Shown: positions 7,816-16,779, numbered from the stretch's first letter. The stretch: 64,000 nucleotides of DNA from Desulforhopalus vacuolatus (GCF_016918505.1 NZ_JAFFPZ010000010.1:1-64000); one strand, 5' to 3'. Made by a program: numbers and translations. The notes: generated by a model from the sequence alone, not told the origin.

Positions 7816-10341
7816 TTACAGCAGTATTTCAATTTTCTTAAGGGGAAGAAGAGGATTGTGATTCGGGCGTTGCCAGTGAAAAAGCCGCCATCCTTTCTGC
7901 AGAAATTCAATCTCTATTGTCCCATAGTGTCGTGTGTCAAGAAGCGGGATATTTCTCTGCTTCAGCTCTTTAATCAGGCTTGTCGAGGGAAAAATTCCTG
8001 GTCGATCTCCATTGGAAACGAAAACAATTTGGGGATTGAGTCGGTTGAGCAGTTCTGCACTGTTGGATGTTTTGGAACCGTGGTGGGCGGCAAGCAGCAG
8101 ACTCGTTTGATGAATTTTCCCCATGTCGATCAGCATCTGCTCTGCTTCTTTATCAATATCTCCGGGAAGGAGGATTTCCTTATTTTGAAAGCGGGCAAGC
8201 AGCACCAGACCGCGGTTTTTCGTTTTCCTCTTTCTTCTATCAGGAAGGCCAAAGTTGTACAGACAGAGAAGGTGATTGCCAGAAAGGGTCTCTCCCGTGG
8301 CGGGGCTGAAAACTTTGCTGCCAGCGTTAACTGCAGATTTCTCCATCCTTGCAACCAGTTTGTTTTTTTCCTGCAAAGCCCGAAGGTAGAGAGCCTGCGG
8401 ATGAAAAGTCTGTACAATAAAGGGCAGTCCGCGGGTGTGGTCTGCATCAGAATGGGTGGCAACCACTGCATCAATGCGGGAGACCCCCTTACTCCAGAAA
8501 AAAGGGGCAATAGCTCGTTTACCGAGGTCGCGGGTAAAGACTCCGCCTCCTCCATCCACAAGAATGCGTTTCCCATCAGACCATTCAAGAAAAGTGGCGC
8601 TGCCTTGCCCTACATCAAGAAAGACCGCCCGGTTATGATGTGCTGGAGGATGGAAAAATAAAAAAGGTGCTGTAGCAAGCGGGAGCAGTCCGGGAAGAAA
8701 GGCCGCGCACCTGACAGACAGTCGGCGTTGTGCCGGATTCCAGCGGTTATAGAATGCTCCCAGTGCCAGCAGGCCGAGGGCAATGTAGAAGAGCAGTGTG
8801 CCCACTGCAAACCACGGTTCCTCTGCGGCGATGGCAAAAGAAGCGCAGGGTAAAGATGCAAACCATTTTACAAGACAGGTGGAAAGTTCCATCGGCAGAC
8901 TGGCCAGCTTCAAAAGCAGAGGACCGATCGGATTCCCGGCGTAGAGAAAGGGGAGGGCGAGCAGGCCGAGGGGCAGAGTGATGAGACAGAGAAGCGGCTC
9001 TATCAGCAGATTGGCGAGGGGGCCGATTGCGCTCAGGCGATTGAATTGAACAATGGTTACAGGGGCAGTGAAAAGGGTAATTCCACAGGAAAGAAAAAAT
9101 GCAGCAGCGATGCGACCGGCCCAGGTGGCTGTAAGGGTGACACGCTTTTGTCCCACTTTTTCCATGAGGGGGATGAACAGAAATATTGCCGCGACAGCAA
9201 GAAAAGAGAGTTGAAAGGAGGCCGTGTAAAGCTGCAGCGGGTTGAGGATCAACAGGGCGAGAGCCGCTGTGGCGAGCAGCGTTGATGATGAACCCACACG
9301 GCGTGTGATTACTGCGCAGGTGACCACGATTGCCATTATGACAGCCCGCAGGACGGGAGGGTTGAGACCTGTCAGAAAGGCATAAAAGAGAAGGAACGGC
9401 AGGGTGGCACAGAATGAGAGAATGTGTACGGGGTAAAAGAGCAACAGATGTTCTGACTGGCTTAACAGTAGATAGAAGAGCAGATAGAGAAGTCCTGAAA
9501 CTACCGTGAGATGCAGGCCGGAGATGGCCAGAGTATGCAGTACTCCGGCCCTTTTGAAGTTTTCCAGTGTCTGGTCATCAACTCCGCTGCGGTCGCCGAG
9601 GAGAAGGGCACGGAAGAGAGTGGCATTCTTCTCGGGCAGGGACGTATTGATTGCTCTGGCGAGGCGGGTACGTGTGCGCTCGGCGGCAAAGACTGTTCTG
9701 TGGATCAGAGAGTGCTGAACAGCTGGCAGCCGGGTGAAAAAGAGTGAAGAACGGCTGAAACCGGTGATGGTAATTCCTTGTGTTGCAAGGTAACGGGTGT
9801 AATCAAAGGTTCCCGGAGTACGCCAGCTTTGCGGTCGCTTGAAGGTGGCACGAACCATCAGTCGGTTTCCCGGCAGAATATCTTCTGGCCATGGGCCTTC
9901 AAGACTGACCGTTGCCCTGCCTGTCACCGGCTGAAAATCACTGTCGGCGAAACGAACCTCACTGCACTCAATGGTTGCCGAGCTTGTGCGATCGTTCTGC
10001 TTCGCCATTTTCAGCATCGTGCCGATAATTACTGCATCTCTCTTTGCAGGGAAAGAATAGAACACGTTTGAGCGTATCGGCAGACGTAGAGCTGTGGAGA
10101 CGAACAGCGCCCCGAGAAGAAAAGCAAGAAGATACAGGGGGAGACAGGAAGAAGTTTTTCGTGGTCTATACTTTATAAAATACCAGCAGGTTACAGTTGC
10201 GAGGATCGCAATAATAAAAAAAAACGGCTTCAATCTTCTCTCGGGCAGCAGCCAGTAATGGCCTGCCGCGATGCCGGTAATGAAGGCAACAGTAAAAGGA
10301 ACAAGAACGTAATGACGGGAGAGAAGAACTAAATATTTCAC
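7816..10341 (-). CDS. comEC: DNA uptake channel protein ComEC/Rec2
   Basis: Inner-membrane protein that passes single-stranded DNA into the cytoplasm during natural transformation. 841 residues, full length. Two N-terminal membrane segments lead into a soluble DUF4131-type region, then the Competence membrane domain (about 225-495, beginning LFRALLLGDRSGVDDQTLENF). A C-terminal metallo-beta-lactamase domain starts DVGQGSATFLEWSDGKRI and has the metal site ATHSDADHTRG near residue 629. The start is GTG and overlaps the waaA stop as GTGA, so it is translationally coupled to waaA. The 3' end touches the repeat block, which may supply its transcript end. With PilT and a periplasmic DNA ligase nearby, it suggests competence. 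Confidence 0.95.
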   Translation of the reverse strand: MKYLVLLSRHYVLVPFTVAFITGIAAGHYWLLPERRLKPFFFIIAILATVTCWYFIKYRPRKTSSCLPLYLLAFLLGALFVSTALRLPIRSNVFYSFPAKRDAVIIGTMLKMAKQNDRTSSATIECSEVRFADSDFQPVTGRATVSLEGPWPEDILPGNRLMVRATFKRPQSWRTPGTFDYTRYLATQGITITGFSRSSLFFTRLPAVQHSLIHRTVFAAERTRTRLARAINTSLPEKNATLFRALLLGDRSGVDDQTLENFKRAGVLHTLAISGLHLTVVSGLLYLLFYLLLSQSEHLLLFYPVHILSFCATLPFLLFYAFLTGLNPPVLRAVIMAIVVTCAVITRRVGSSSTLLATAALALLILNPLQLYTASFQLSFLAVAAIFLFIPLMEKVGQKRVTLTATWAGRIAAAFFLSCGITLFTAPVTIVQFNRLSAIGPLANLLIEPLLCLITLPLGLLALPFLYAGNPIGPLLLKLASLPMELSTCLVKWFASLPCASFAIAAEEPWFAVGTLLFYIALGLLALGAFYNRWNPAQRRLSVRCAAFLPGLLPLATAPFLFFHPPAHHNRAVFLDVGQGSATFLEWSDGKRILVDGGGGVFTRDLGKRAIAPFFWSKGVSRIDAVVATHSDADHTRGLPFIVQTFHPQALYLRALQEKNKLVARMEKSAVNAGSKVFSPATGETLSGNHLLCLYNFGLPDRRKRKTKNRGLVLLARFQNKEILLPGDIDKEAEQMLIDMGKIHQTSLLLAAHHGSKTSNSAELLNRLNPQIVFVSNGDRPGIFPSTSLIKELKQRNIPLLDTRHYGTIEIEFLQKGWRLFHWQRPNHNPLLPLKKIEILL

Positions 10342-11624
10342 CGCTTCGTGTTCAGGAAGGTGCGAATCAGGTCCAGGTGGCGTTTAATGACACCCTGCTG
10401 ACGCAGCACACATTGTCGGGCCTTGTCGCCTGCCTTGTGTCTTTTCTGTTTGTCAACAAGCAGAGGCCGCATGAAATTTGCCAGTTCCCCTGCATTGTGA
10501 ACTGTGGTGGCGGCACCTTCCCGTCGCAGATCTTCGGTTATTTCACTGAAATCTTCCATTGACGGACCAAAAAAAACTGGATGACCAGCCAGGGCAGGTT
10601 CGATAGGATTGTGTCCCCCATTTTTCACCAGTGAACCGCCAACAAATGAAATTTCGCCAAGCATGTAGCAGGTGGCAAGCTCACCGATGGTGTTGAGAAT
10701 TAAGACATCTTTTGCCTTCTCTTCATCTGTACGCAGTACGGCGGGAAAGCCTGCCCTGGCACAAATTTTCTGCAATTCTACTGCCCGGGTAACATGACGC
10801 GGGGCGAGAATCAGGAACAATTTTGGAAACTCCTTTTTCAGGAGCGCAAAACTTGCCAGCAGGATCTTTTCTTCTCCTGGATGGGTGGAACCAGCGATAA
10901 AAATGGTACGCCCTGCAGGCAGCAGTCGGCTGATCTCCTCAAGCACGGCGCTGTTTTTGTCTCCCTGTGCCATGGTGTCAAATTTGAGATTGCCGAGGGT
11001 ATGCAGATGTTCCGGGGGGAGACCGAGGCTCTTAAGCTTCTCGGAATCAGCAGTTGTCTGCAGGCAGAGGGCTGTGAAGCTGGCGAACATCGGTGCAAAG
11101 AAAAAGCGCAGTTTCCTGTAGCCGGCAAGGGCCTCATCAGATACTCTGCCGTTGACCAGCAGAGTCGGGACACCGCGTCGGTGCATGATGTGAAGAATAT
11201 TTGGCCAGAAATCAGTCTCCACCAGGATATAACAGTCCGGTTCAATTCTGTTGTAGAAGCGGAGGACCACCGGCAGGATATCGAAAGGGCTGTTGATAAC
11301 AATATCCGCAAGGTCGTGCATGACTCTGTTCGCGACCCGACGACCGCTGCGGGTGGTAACTGAAAAGATAATTTTGCTTTCCGGCCAGGCTGCGCGAATT
11401 CCTTCAAGCAGGGGTACTGCGGAGGTTGTCTCGCCAACTGAGAGGGCATGCACCCAGAAGGTGAGGCGCTTTTCTTCGGGTTTCGTCAGAAAATTTCTTA
11501 TCCCCCATCCCAGACGTGAGGGAGTACGGTGGCGATATTTCGCCCGCCCCAGGACCACAAGGGCCAGAACCGGTGCAAGGATCGGAAGAAGAAGGAGTTG
11601 CAGAAGGTTATACAAAAAGAGCAT
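10338..11624 (-). CDS. waaA: 3-deoxy-D-manno-octulosonic acid (Kdo) transferase
   Basis: Transfers Kdo from CMP-Kdo to lipid A precursor on the cytoplasmic face of the inner membrane. The start at 11624 (MLFLYNLLQLLLLPILAPVL) gives 428 residues, the usual length, with one N-terminal membrane anchor; a longer frame adds 120 unrelated residues and overlaps the divergent rsmE, so it is rejected. The GT30 N-terminal domain contains WVHALSVGETTSAVPLL, and the C-terminal part has ILAPRHVTRAVEL and GGHNPIEPALAGHPVFFGP, family hallmarks. The gene is divergent from rsmE with about 64 bases between starts, and comEC follows with a 4-base overlap. It implies a Gram-negative lipid A envelope. Confidence 0.93.
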   Translation of the reverse strand: MLFLYNLLQLLLLPILAPVLALVVLGRAKYRHRTPSRLGWGIRNFLTKPEEKRLTFWVHALSVGETTSAVPLLEGIRAAWPESKIIFSVTTRSGRRVANRVMHDLADIVINSPFDILPVVLRFYNRIEPDCYILVETDFWPNILHIMHRRGVPTLLVNGRVSDEALAGYRKLRFFFAPMFASFTALCLQTTADSEKLKSLGLPPEHLHTLGNLKFDTMAQGDKNSAVLEEISRLLPAGRTIFIAGSTHPGEEKILLASFALLKKEFPKLFLILAPRHVTRAVELQKICARAGFPAVLRTDEEKAKDVLILNTIGELATCYMLGEISFVGGSLVKNGGHNPIEPALAGHPVFFGPSMEDFSEITEDLRREGAATTVHNAGELANFMRPLLVDKQKRHKAGDKARQCVLRQQGVIKRHLDLIRTFLNTKR

Positions 11625-11688
11625 GGGAATCACGGGGAAAGTGGAGGGAGCGCAGCTGGCTCCATCAAATGGTTTTCGGAGAATAACT

Positions 11689-12468
11689 ATGAATATAATA
11701 CTCTTCAATGAGGAAGAAATACAAGATAACAATGTGTTGCTGAAGGATGCCCGGGCAGAACATATTGTCAAAGTACTGCGGGCCGAAATCGGTGATTCAG
11801 TGCGGATGGGGGAAGTCGGGGGGCGGCTCGGCAGGGGAACGATCCTCGTATTGCAGAAAAAATATCCCTTTGAAGTGTTGCTTGCCGTCGAATTAACCGA
11901 AGAACCACCGGAACAACCCGCTCTGGATCTTATCCTGGCTCTGCCCCGGCCGATTATGCTCAAGCGTATTCTCAGCCAGGCCACGGCTCTCGGCGTCGGT
12001 ACTTTTCATATCATTCAGAGTCGGCGGGTGGAAAAGAGCTTCTGGGAGAGCAACCTGCTTGATCCGGGAGAGTATGAGCTGCATCTCCGTCAGGGGCTGG
12101 AACAGGCGGCGGTGGATACCCGCCTGCCGGAGGTGATCTTTCATCGCAGGTTCAAATCTTTTATAGAGGATTTCTGGCCGCGACAGAAGAAAAAACATGA
12201 ACTGCAGCTCATTGCCCATCCTTTCGGAGAGAAAACACTGGCGGATCTGGTCAGTGGAGAACGGGGGCGTATTGCCCTCGCTGTTGGTCCGGAAGGGGGG
12301 TGGATAGACTTCGAAGTGGAACTGTTTCAAGCGGCGGGTTTTCGCTGCTGTACCATGGGAAGCCGTATCCTCAAGGTAGATACGGCGGTGGTGGCTCTTC
12401 TCGGGGCAGTCAATGCTCTGCGGGAGGGTGGAGCGGTTCAGCTGGATTCGAGCAGGCTGAGCAGTTGA
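11689..12468 (+). CDS. rsmE: 16S rRNA (uracil(1498)-N(3))-methyltransferase
   Basis: SPOUT methyltransferase that modifies U1498 in the decoding site of 16S rRNA. The ATG at 11689 with CGGAGAA upstream gives 259 residues; the open frame extends further 5' but only over the divergent waaA gene. An N-terminal PUA-like domain contains DARAEHIVKVLRAEIGDSVR, and the C-terminal SAM-binding knot has LAVGPEGGW near residue 197 and MGSRILKVDTAVVALLGAVN. Its last 31 bases overlap the 3' end of the convergent class II aldolase gene, so the two transcripts are complementary at their tails. Confidence 0.93.
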   Translation: MNIILFNEEEIQDNNVLLKDARAEHIVKVLRAEIGDSVRMGEVGGRLGRGTILVLQKKYPFEVLLAVELTEEPPEQPALDLILALPRPIMLKRILSQATALGVGTFHIIQSRRVEKSFWESNLLDPGEYELHLRQGLEQAAVDTRLPEVIFHRRFKSFIEDFWPRQKKKHELQLIAHPFGEKTLADLVSGERGRIALAVGPEGGWIDFEVELFQAAGFRCCTMGSRILKVDTAVVALLGAVNALREGGAVQLDSSRLSS

Positions 12469-13037
12469 TGCAGAATGGAGAAGGTCTGCCGGGCAGCAAT
12501 GTTTATATCTTCTCCAAGAGAGATAAAACCATGGTCTTTAAGGATGAAAAAGTCCTCACTTTCCGCCAGTTCCAATCCGGCCCGGGCCAGTGCCTCGGTA
12601 CCATATTCCAAAAACTGAGGGGTGATGGGCAAGCCGAGTTCTTCGGCGAGCCTGGTCATGATATCGCAGTGGCCATGGAGAATGGAACCGATATCTGTAC
12701 GGTTCTGATATATGAGGTGATGCATAAATGTTTCAGAGGATGGTACCGCAAGACCGTGGTAATCAAGAGACATCTTTTCTTCATCACAGGCGGTGATATG
12801 GCAGAATTGCTCTGGAGTGAATTCTTCGACGGGAGTCATCCCTGATTTACTGATGAAAAACTCCGGTTCTTTTTCTCCCCGGCAGGAGAAATTGCCATAG
12901 GCCCCGTTATCGTGCAGTGGAGCCAGACCCAGTTGTGACAAAATCCAGGCGGAACGATTCAGCTGTGCAAGGTCGTCCTGGTATGAGAAGGAAGGGGAGA
13001 TCTGGTGACAGGTGAATTTTATGCCGGTGTATGCCAT
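12438..13037 (-). CDS. Class II aldolase/adducin family protein
   Basis: A 199-residue zinc-dependent aldolase-fold protein. The metal-binding HGHC lies near residue 121 and a second histidine in LKDHGFISLG near 170, with the family segment GAYGNFSCRG near residue 47 and ISKSGMTPVEEF following. Family members include fuculose- and ribulose-phosphate aldolases and methylthioribulose-phosphate dehydratase; this one is short and the substrate cannot be told. The start at 13037 has GAGG seven bases upstream. It is convergent with rsmE (31-base overlap) and stands alone. Confidence 0.8.
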   Translation of the reverse strand: MAYTGIKFTCHQISPSFSYQDDLAQLNRSAWILSQLGLAPLHDNGAYGNFSCRGEKEPEFFISKSGMTPVEEFTPEQFCHITACDEEKMSLDYHGLAVPSSETFMHHLIYQNRTDIGSILHGHCDIMTRLAEELGLPITPQFLEYGTEALARAGLELAESEDFFILKDHGFISLGEDINIAARQTFSILHQLLSLLESS

Positions 13038-13200
13038 TACAGGCCTCGTTTGTGTTAATTTTAAGAAGGATAAATGTTGAAAAGGTAAAAAGGGATAAGA
13101 AATGAGGGGAAAATCCCGGCGCTGTCACCTGAAGAGAAGGGGGCAGAAGCACCAGGGAAGGGGAAGCTGTCGATCTCTAAAAAATCTTAAACAACATTGC

Positions 13201-13285
13201 TGGTAGGCGGAGCGGGAATCGAACCCGCATGGCTTGCGCCAGGGGATTTTAAGTCCCCGATGTCTACCAATTCCATCATCCGCCC
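13201..13285 (-). tRNA. tRNA-Leu (anticodon UAA)
   Basis: 85 bases on the minus strand including the encoded CCA. The acceptor GGGCGGA pairs with TCCGCCT (one G-U pair), the loop contains TTAAA giving anticodon UAA, and a long variable arm fits leucine. T arm: GCGGGTTCGATTCCCGC. Confidence 0.93.
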
Positions 13286-13332
13286 ATTCACAAGTGTAAA
13301 CGTATTCACTTCTTTATTATTACGTGATACAG

Positions 13333-13362
13333 CTTTTACCATATTTGATTTTATGGTGTCAA
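13333..13362 (-). promoter_or_regulatory. Promoter for tRNA-Leu(UAA)
   Basis: Minus strand TTGACA (13357-13362), 18 bases, TAAAAG (13333-13338), about 50 bases upstream of the tRNA. It resembles the other stable-RNA promoters of the window. Confidence 0.5.
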
Positions 13363-13379
13363 TCGACAATTATCGTATT

Positions 13380-14213
13380 TTATCTCTGTTTTATTACATT
13401 CACCCTGAGAAAGACGGGAAAACGTGGTTTCCCTCCGTCCGTCCAGCCCTGATGTTTAAAGGTGACGATTGTCCCGATTGCCGGCGGATTGAGACGATCA
13501 CTTTTTTTCAGGCCACTGCCAATCCTGAACACCTGCCCATTTGGAAGTCGGCAACTGAAGGCGCCGAGCATTCCGACAAAATGTCCCCTGCCTTCATGGT
13601 GTGCTGTTACCACACACTCGTCATCCTCAAAACTTTTCACCTTCAGCGCGTTCGCGGTGCGCTTCTTCTCATACGGTGCATCGGGATTACGAACCACGAC
13701 TCCTTCACCTCCCTTTGCCTCAATATCACGGCGGAATGCCTCAAGATGGGCATTGTTTCGGCATGGGATCTGTTCCAGAATATGAATGCAGGGAGTGGGG
13801 TGCAACTGCAGCCAGTCAGCGAGTTTTATCAGACGATGCTGCAGGCCGCCTCTGGCATTGGGAACATCAAAGATATTGTAGGTGATTTCCTGCCATTTTT
13901 CGCTCGGCCGGTGGTCCATGACAATGCTTTGAATGTTCTGGAAGTTTCCCCGGCGGGTCCAGAGTTCGCCGTCGATGGCAAAGGGTGGAAGTTTCTTCAC
14001 AAACCACTGAGGGGCGGCAATCCCTTTCCCGCTGCGGGTACACAGTATCCTGCCATCCCAAATCGCACGGATACCGTCAAGTTTTTCACTCATCAGCCAG
14101 CCAGAGACATCCTCACCTTTCCATGTTTTCAGGAGCAGTATGTTTTCTTTCGCCAGAAGTTTTCCAGGGGAAAACAGAAAGAGCAGAGAAAGCAAAACGA
14201 TAAGAAGTTTCAT
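13380..14213 (-). CDS. ligE: Exported ATP-dependent DNA ligase (LigE-type)
   Basis: Minimal ATP-dependent DNA ligase, 277 residues. A signal peptide (MKLLIVLLSLLFLFSPGKLLA) precedes the catalytic core, which is the mark of the periplasmic LigE group. The adenylated lysine is K44 in SEKLDGIRAIWDG (motif I); further motifs are AIDGELW (motif III region), GGEGVVVRNP (motif IV) and ALKVKSF (motif V), followed by a C-terminal OB-fold ending in GTIVTFKHQGWTDGGKPRFP. A strong GGAGGA precedes the ATG, 24 bases after ybeY, so it is probably the last gene of the phoH-ybeY operon. LigE enzymes are found in species able to take up DNA, and comEC is 3 kb away. Periplasmic location is inferred from the signal peptide. 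Confidence 0.88.
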   Translation of the reverse strand: MKLLIVLLSLLFLFSPGKLLAKENILLLKTWKGEDVSGWLMSEKLDGIRAIWDGRILCTRSGKGIAAPQWFVKKLPPFAIDGELWTRRGNFQNIQSIVMDHRPSEKWQEITYNIFDVPNARGGLQHRLIKLADWLQLHPTPCIHILEQIPCRNNAHLEAFRRDIEAKGGEGVVVRNPDAPYEKKRTANALKVKSFEDDECVVTAHHEGRGHFVGMLGAFSCRLPNGQVFRIGSGLKKSDRLNPPAIGTIVTFKHQGWTDGGKPRFPVFLRVNVIKQR

Positions 14214-14237
14214 TCATCCTCCGTGGTAAAATGTCGA

Positions 14238-14708
14238 TTACAGGCCAAATTCGGCAGGAGTAATTATGTTCTGCAGCTCTTTCTCCCGGGCAAACATCTG
14301 TTGTGCTTCTTCTCTGGAGCGCTCATGGTCCATGCCGAGAAGGTGAAGCAGTCCGTGAACGGTCAGCCAGCACATGCGCCGGGAAAAGGGCTGGGCATAC
14401 TCTTCTGACTCCCTGCATGCGGTATCAAGGGAGATGAAAATATCACCAAGTTCGTATACCGGCAGCATTCCCAGAAAGGCTTCAGCACCATCAGTAAAAG
14501 GGAAAGAGAGGACATTGGTGGCCTTGTCCTTGTGTCGGTAGGTCTTGTTAAGGTGACGAACTTCCTGATCATCTGTCAATACGAGGGAGAGTCCATATTT
14601 TGCGTGATCTGTTTCTTTGAGCAGGGCATCGGCGAAGTGGGCAAGTGCGTTCCCGTCAAAGTTAAAATTTTCAAAGTGCGGATGGTGTACGGTCAGGAGT
14701 GTCGACAT
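14238..14708 (-). CDS. ybeY: Endoribonuclease YbeY
   Basis: Zinc-dependent RNase for 16S rRNA 3'-end maturation and ribosome quality control. 156 residues, normal length. The metal site HGLLHLLGMDH lies near residue 119, with the preceding family segment DKATNVLSFPF near 63. The start overlaps the phoH stop (TAATG arrangement), the classical phoH-ybeY pairing. The periplasmic ligase gene follows after 24 bases. Confidence 0.95.
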   Translation of the reverse strand: MSTLLTVHHPHFENFNFDGNALAHFADALLKETDHAKYGLSLVLTDDQEVRHLNKTYRHKDKATNVLSFPFTDGAEAFLGMLPVYELGDIFISLDTACRESEEYAQPFSRRMCWLTVHGLLHLLGMDHERSREEAQQMFAREKELQNIITPAEFGL

Positions 14709-15661
14709 TATTTCTGCTCATAAGCGTTGATAATTTTCTGCACCAGCGGGTGGCGTACCACGTCTTCCTTGCCAAAGGCGCAGAACTCAAGACCAGGAAT
14801 GCGATTGAGCAGCTTTTGGGCTTCAATCAAGCCGGACTGGGCGTGGTTGGGCAGGTCAATCTGTGTAATGTCGCCGGTAATTACCGCCACAGAATCAAAG
14901 CCGATGCGGGTGAGAAACATTTTCATCTGTTCTCGGGTTGTATTTTGTGCCTCATCAAGAATGATGAAGGCATTGGTGAGCGTGCGGCCGCGCATGAAAG
15001 CCAGGGGGGCGATTTCAATTATTTTTTCCTCCATCATGTCAATTGTCTTTTCGGCGCCGAGAAGTTCTGCAAGAGCATCGAGCAGGGGGCGCAGATAGGG
15101 ATTAACTTTCTGAGCGAGGTCGCCGGGGAGAAAACCAAGTTTTTCCCCAGCTTCCACTGCTGGCCGGGTCAGGATGATTGACTGAACTCTCCCCGAGGTA
15201 AGTGCTGCCACCGCCATGGCCACGGCAAGATAGGTCTTCCCTGTACCTGCCGGGCCGATACCAAAAACGATATCGTTGTTCCGCAGAGCGTCAATATAAC
15301 GCTTCTGATTTGGTGTTTTCGGGGAGATAATGCGATTGCGGGTGGTAACATAGATCTTATCAAGAAAGATGGAGTCAAGGCGGGCATCAGGGTTGCCCTG
15401 GAGGATCTTCAGGCCAAAGGCAATGTCGGCGGAATAGAGCGGATAACCGCAGCTGAGAAGATCATAGAGCTGCTGTAAAAGTTCTGCAGTAAGGTCAACA
15501 TCACAGGGCAAACCTGTGATGCGTACGTGGGAACCGCGGGCTTGAAGAGAAACACCTGCACTTTTTTCAAGCATCTGCAGATTTTTATTGAGGTCGCCAT
15601 AAAGAGTGGAGGCCCGGGTGTTGTCAGAAAACTCAATAACCCGTGTGGTCTGCGATTTCAT
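14708..15661 (-). CDS. phoH: PhoH-family ATPase
   Basis: Cytoplasmic P-loop ATPase of the PhoH/YbeZ type, which works with YbeY and is linked to RNA metabolism. 317 residues. An N-terminal KH-like region holds LQARGSHVRITG; Walker A is GIGPAGTGKTYLAVAMA near residue 137, and Walker B is FIILDEAQNTTREQMKMFLT near 230. It overlaps ybeY at the 3' end and its ATG overlaps the stop of the thioredoxin-fold gene upstream as ATGA, giving a tightly coupled trio. Confidence 0.95.
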   Translation of the reverse strand: MKSQTTRVIEFSDNTRASTLYGDLNKNLQMLEKSAGVSLQARGSHVRITGLPCDVDLTAELLQQLYDLLSCGYPLYSADIAFGLKILQGNPDARLDSIFLDKIYVTTRNRIISPKTPNQKRYIDALRNNDIVFGIGPAGTGKTYLAVAMAVAALTSGRVQSIILTRPAVEAGEKLGFLPGDLAQKVNPYLRPLLDALAELLGAEKTIDMMEEKIIEIAPLAFMRGRTLTNAFIILDEAQNTTREQMKMFLTRIGFDSVAVITGDITQIDLPNHAQSGLIEAQKLLNRIPGLEFCAFGKEDVVRHPLVQKIINAYEQK

Positions 15662-16563
15662 ACTGAGTGTTTTTTCTCCTTCAGGATTGAATCAATCATT
15701 GTCTGGAATCCTTCAAGTGAACGGTTGCCAAGTGGCCAGCCATCAATAAAAATGGAGGGAGTACCGTTCACCCCGTTGAGCTGGCCTTCCATCAGATCAG
15801 CACGAAGTTTATTGGTTGTTTCATTGCTGGTGACGTCTTCTTCAAAGCGTTCTATATCAAGATTGAGCTTTTTGGCAAACCCTTCAATGGTCTCTGAATC
15901 AAGGGAGTCAGAATTGAAAAGCAAGTCGTGCATCTCCCAGAATTTGCCCTGATCACCTGCTGCTACGACTGCTCTTGCTGCATTTTCTGCCTGGGGATGG
16001 ATAGTTATGAGCGGCATGTTTTTGAAGTAAAGGTTGACCTTTCCCTTGTTTCTTTGCAGCACTTCATCAAGCACTGGCGGTAATTTGTTACAGAAAGGGC
16101 ATTGGAAATCAGTAAAAACAACGATGGAAACAGGGGCGTTTTTATCTCCCTTCATTGGGGTTGTTGCAAGGTCGAAATCTTTGTGAAAGGTTACGGAAAG
16201 TTCATTGACTGCACCACTTTTGCTGTTGAGCAGATAGACTGTCGAGCCGTCCGGACTGATGTCAATCTTATCCATACCGGAGGCAACGGGAATGGTGCCG
16301 AGTAATTGGCCCTGAGTACTGGTTTCATCCCCGAAAATTTTCACTTCTTTCCTGTCGGTAAGTACGTAAAGCCGCCTGCCGCCGAGGGAGTGAACCATAT
16401 CAATTGCACCACTGTTTATCTGCCATTCCGGCAGCTTCTGCCAGCGGATCTGGTTGTCATAACCAGGGGCATCAGAGCCGGGAGGAAGGGCAGAAATACT
16501 GCTGGCACTGAGAAGCAGGGCACAAAGAGCTGTGGGGATGATCTTGCTGAATGTGAAAATCAT
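15658..16563 (-). CDS. Exported thioredoxin-fold (DsbA/DsbG-like) protein
   Basis: A 301-residue periplasmic thiol-disulfide protein. A signal peptide (MIFTFSKIIPTALCALLLSA) is followed by a region (about 50-125) with IDISPDGSTVYLLNSKSGAV, which looks like a blade of a YVTN-type beta-propeller. The thioredoxin domain has FTDFQCPFCNK with CPFC at 155-158 and the cis-proline in NGTPSIFIDG near 265. It probably acts as disulfide oxidase or isomerase; which one cannot be told. The stop overlaps the phoH start, an unusual partner for a Dsb protein. It is the first gene of this operon; no promoter was clearly seen. Confidence 0.85.
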   Translation of the reverse strand: MIFTFSKIIPTALCALLLSASSISALPPGSDAPGYDNQIRWQKLPEWQINSGAIDMVHSLGGRRLYVLTDRKEVKIFGDETSTQGQLLGTIPVASGMDKIDISPDGSTVYLLNSKSGAVNELSVTFHKDFDLATTPMKGDKNAPVSIVVFTDFQCPFCNKLPPVLDEVLQRNKGKVNLYFKNMPLITIHPQAENAARAVVAAGDQGKFWEMHDLLFNSDSLDSETIEGFAKKLNLDIERFEEDVTSNETTNKLRADLMEGQLNGVNGTPSIFIDGWPLGNRSLEGFQTMIDSILKEKKHSV

Positions 16564-16720
16564 GGGGATCCTTTTTTATTTCTGTGGAGAAAAAATTGTT
16601 CTTTCAATCTCACCATCGTATTTACGGTATTCGAACCATAAAGAAGATAATTCGTTAGAGTTGATTTCGCAAGCAGAGGGCTTTCAGCCTTCGTTTCGGC
16701 ATAATCTCACCATGTTAAGC

Positions 16721-16749
16721 TTGACGAAATTCACCATTTGCAGTAAAAA
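16721..16749 (+). promoter_or_regulatory. Promoter for tRNA-Leu(UAG)
   Basis: TTGACG (16721-16726), 17-base spacer, TAAAAA (16744-16749), 30 bases upstream of the tRNA. Confidence 0.6.
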
Positions 16750-16779
16750 AGAGCGTTTCGCTGGTGTCAGGAAGCGGTT

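Larger units (their letters stand above)
6270..7818. repeat. Block of ACCACGAATGG-family dispersed repeats
   Basis: A 1.5 kb gene-free interval of non-coding repeats between pilT and comEC. It contains many copies of ACCACGAATGGACACGAAT in both orientations, with CACGAAT recurring every 10 bases (for example 6337-6360), and a related set with CACGGAA every 10 bases (6431-6455, 7189-7215). Inverted pairs of the first motif face each other at 7306-7350 and 7679-7722. Module ends read ATACCATT(C/T)C...AATGGTATTA (7375, 7810). A separate 625 bp element is inserted at 6478. Matching blocks occur at 28516, 45256, 23732 and 63688. I found no convincing gene. Confidence 0.8.

Noticed and set aside
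7804-8661. Plus-strand frame of about 285 codons opposite the end of comEC
   Set aside because: It is antisense to the metallo-beta-lactamase domain of ComEC and starts in a repeat end.
13197-14408. Long plus-strand frame of about 400 codons opposite the DNA ligase and tRNA-Leu
   Set aside because: It runs through a tRNA gene and opposite a gene with clear ligase motifs; its translation has no recognisable domain.
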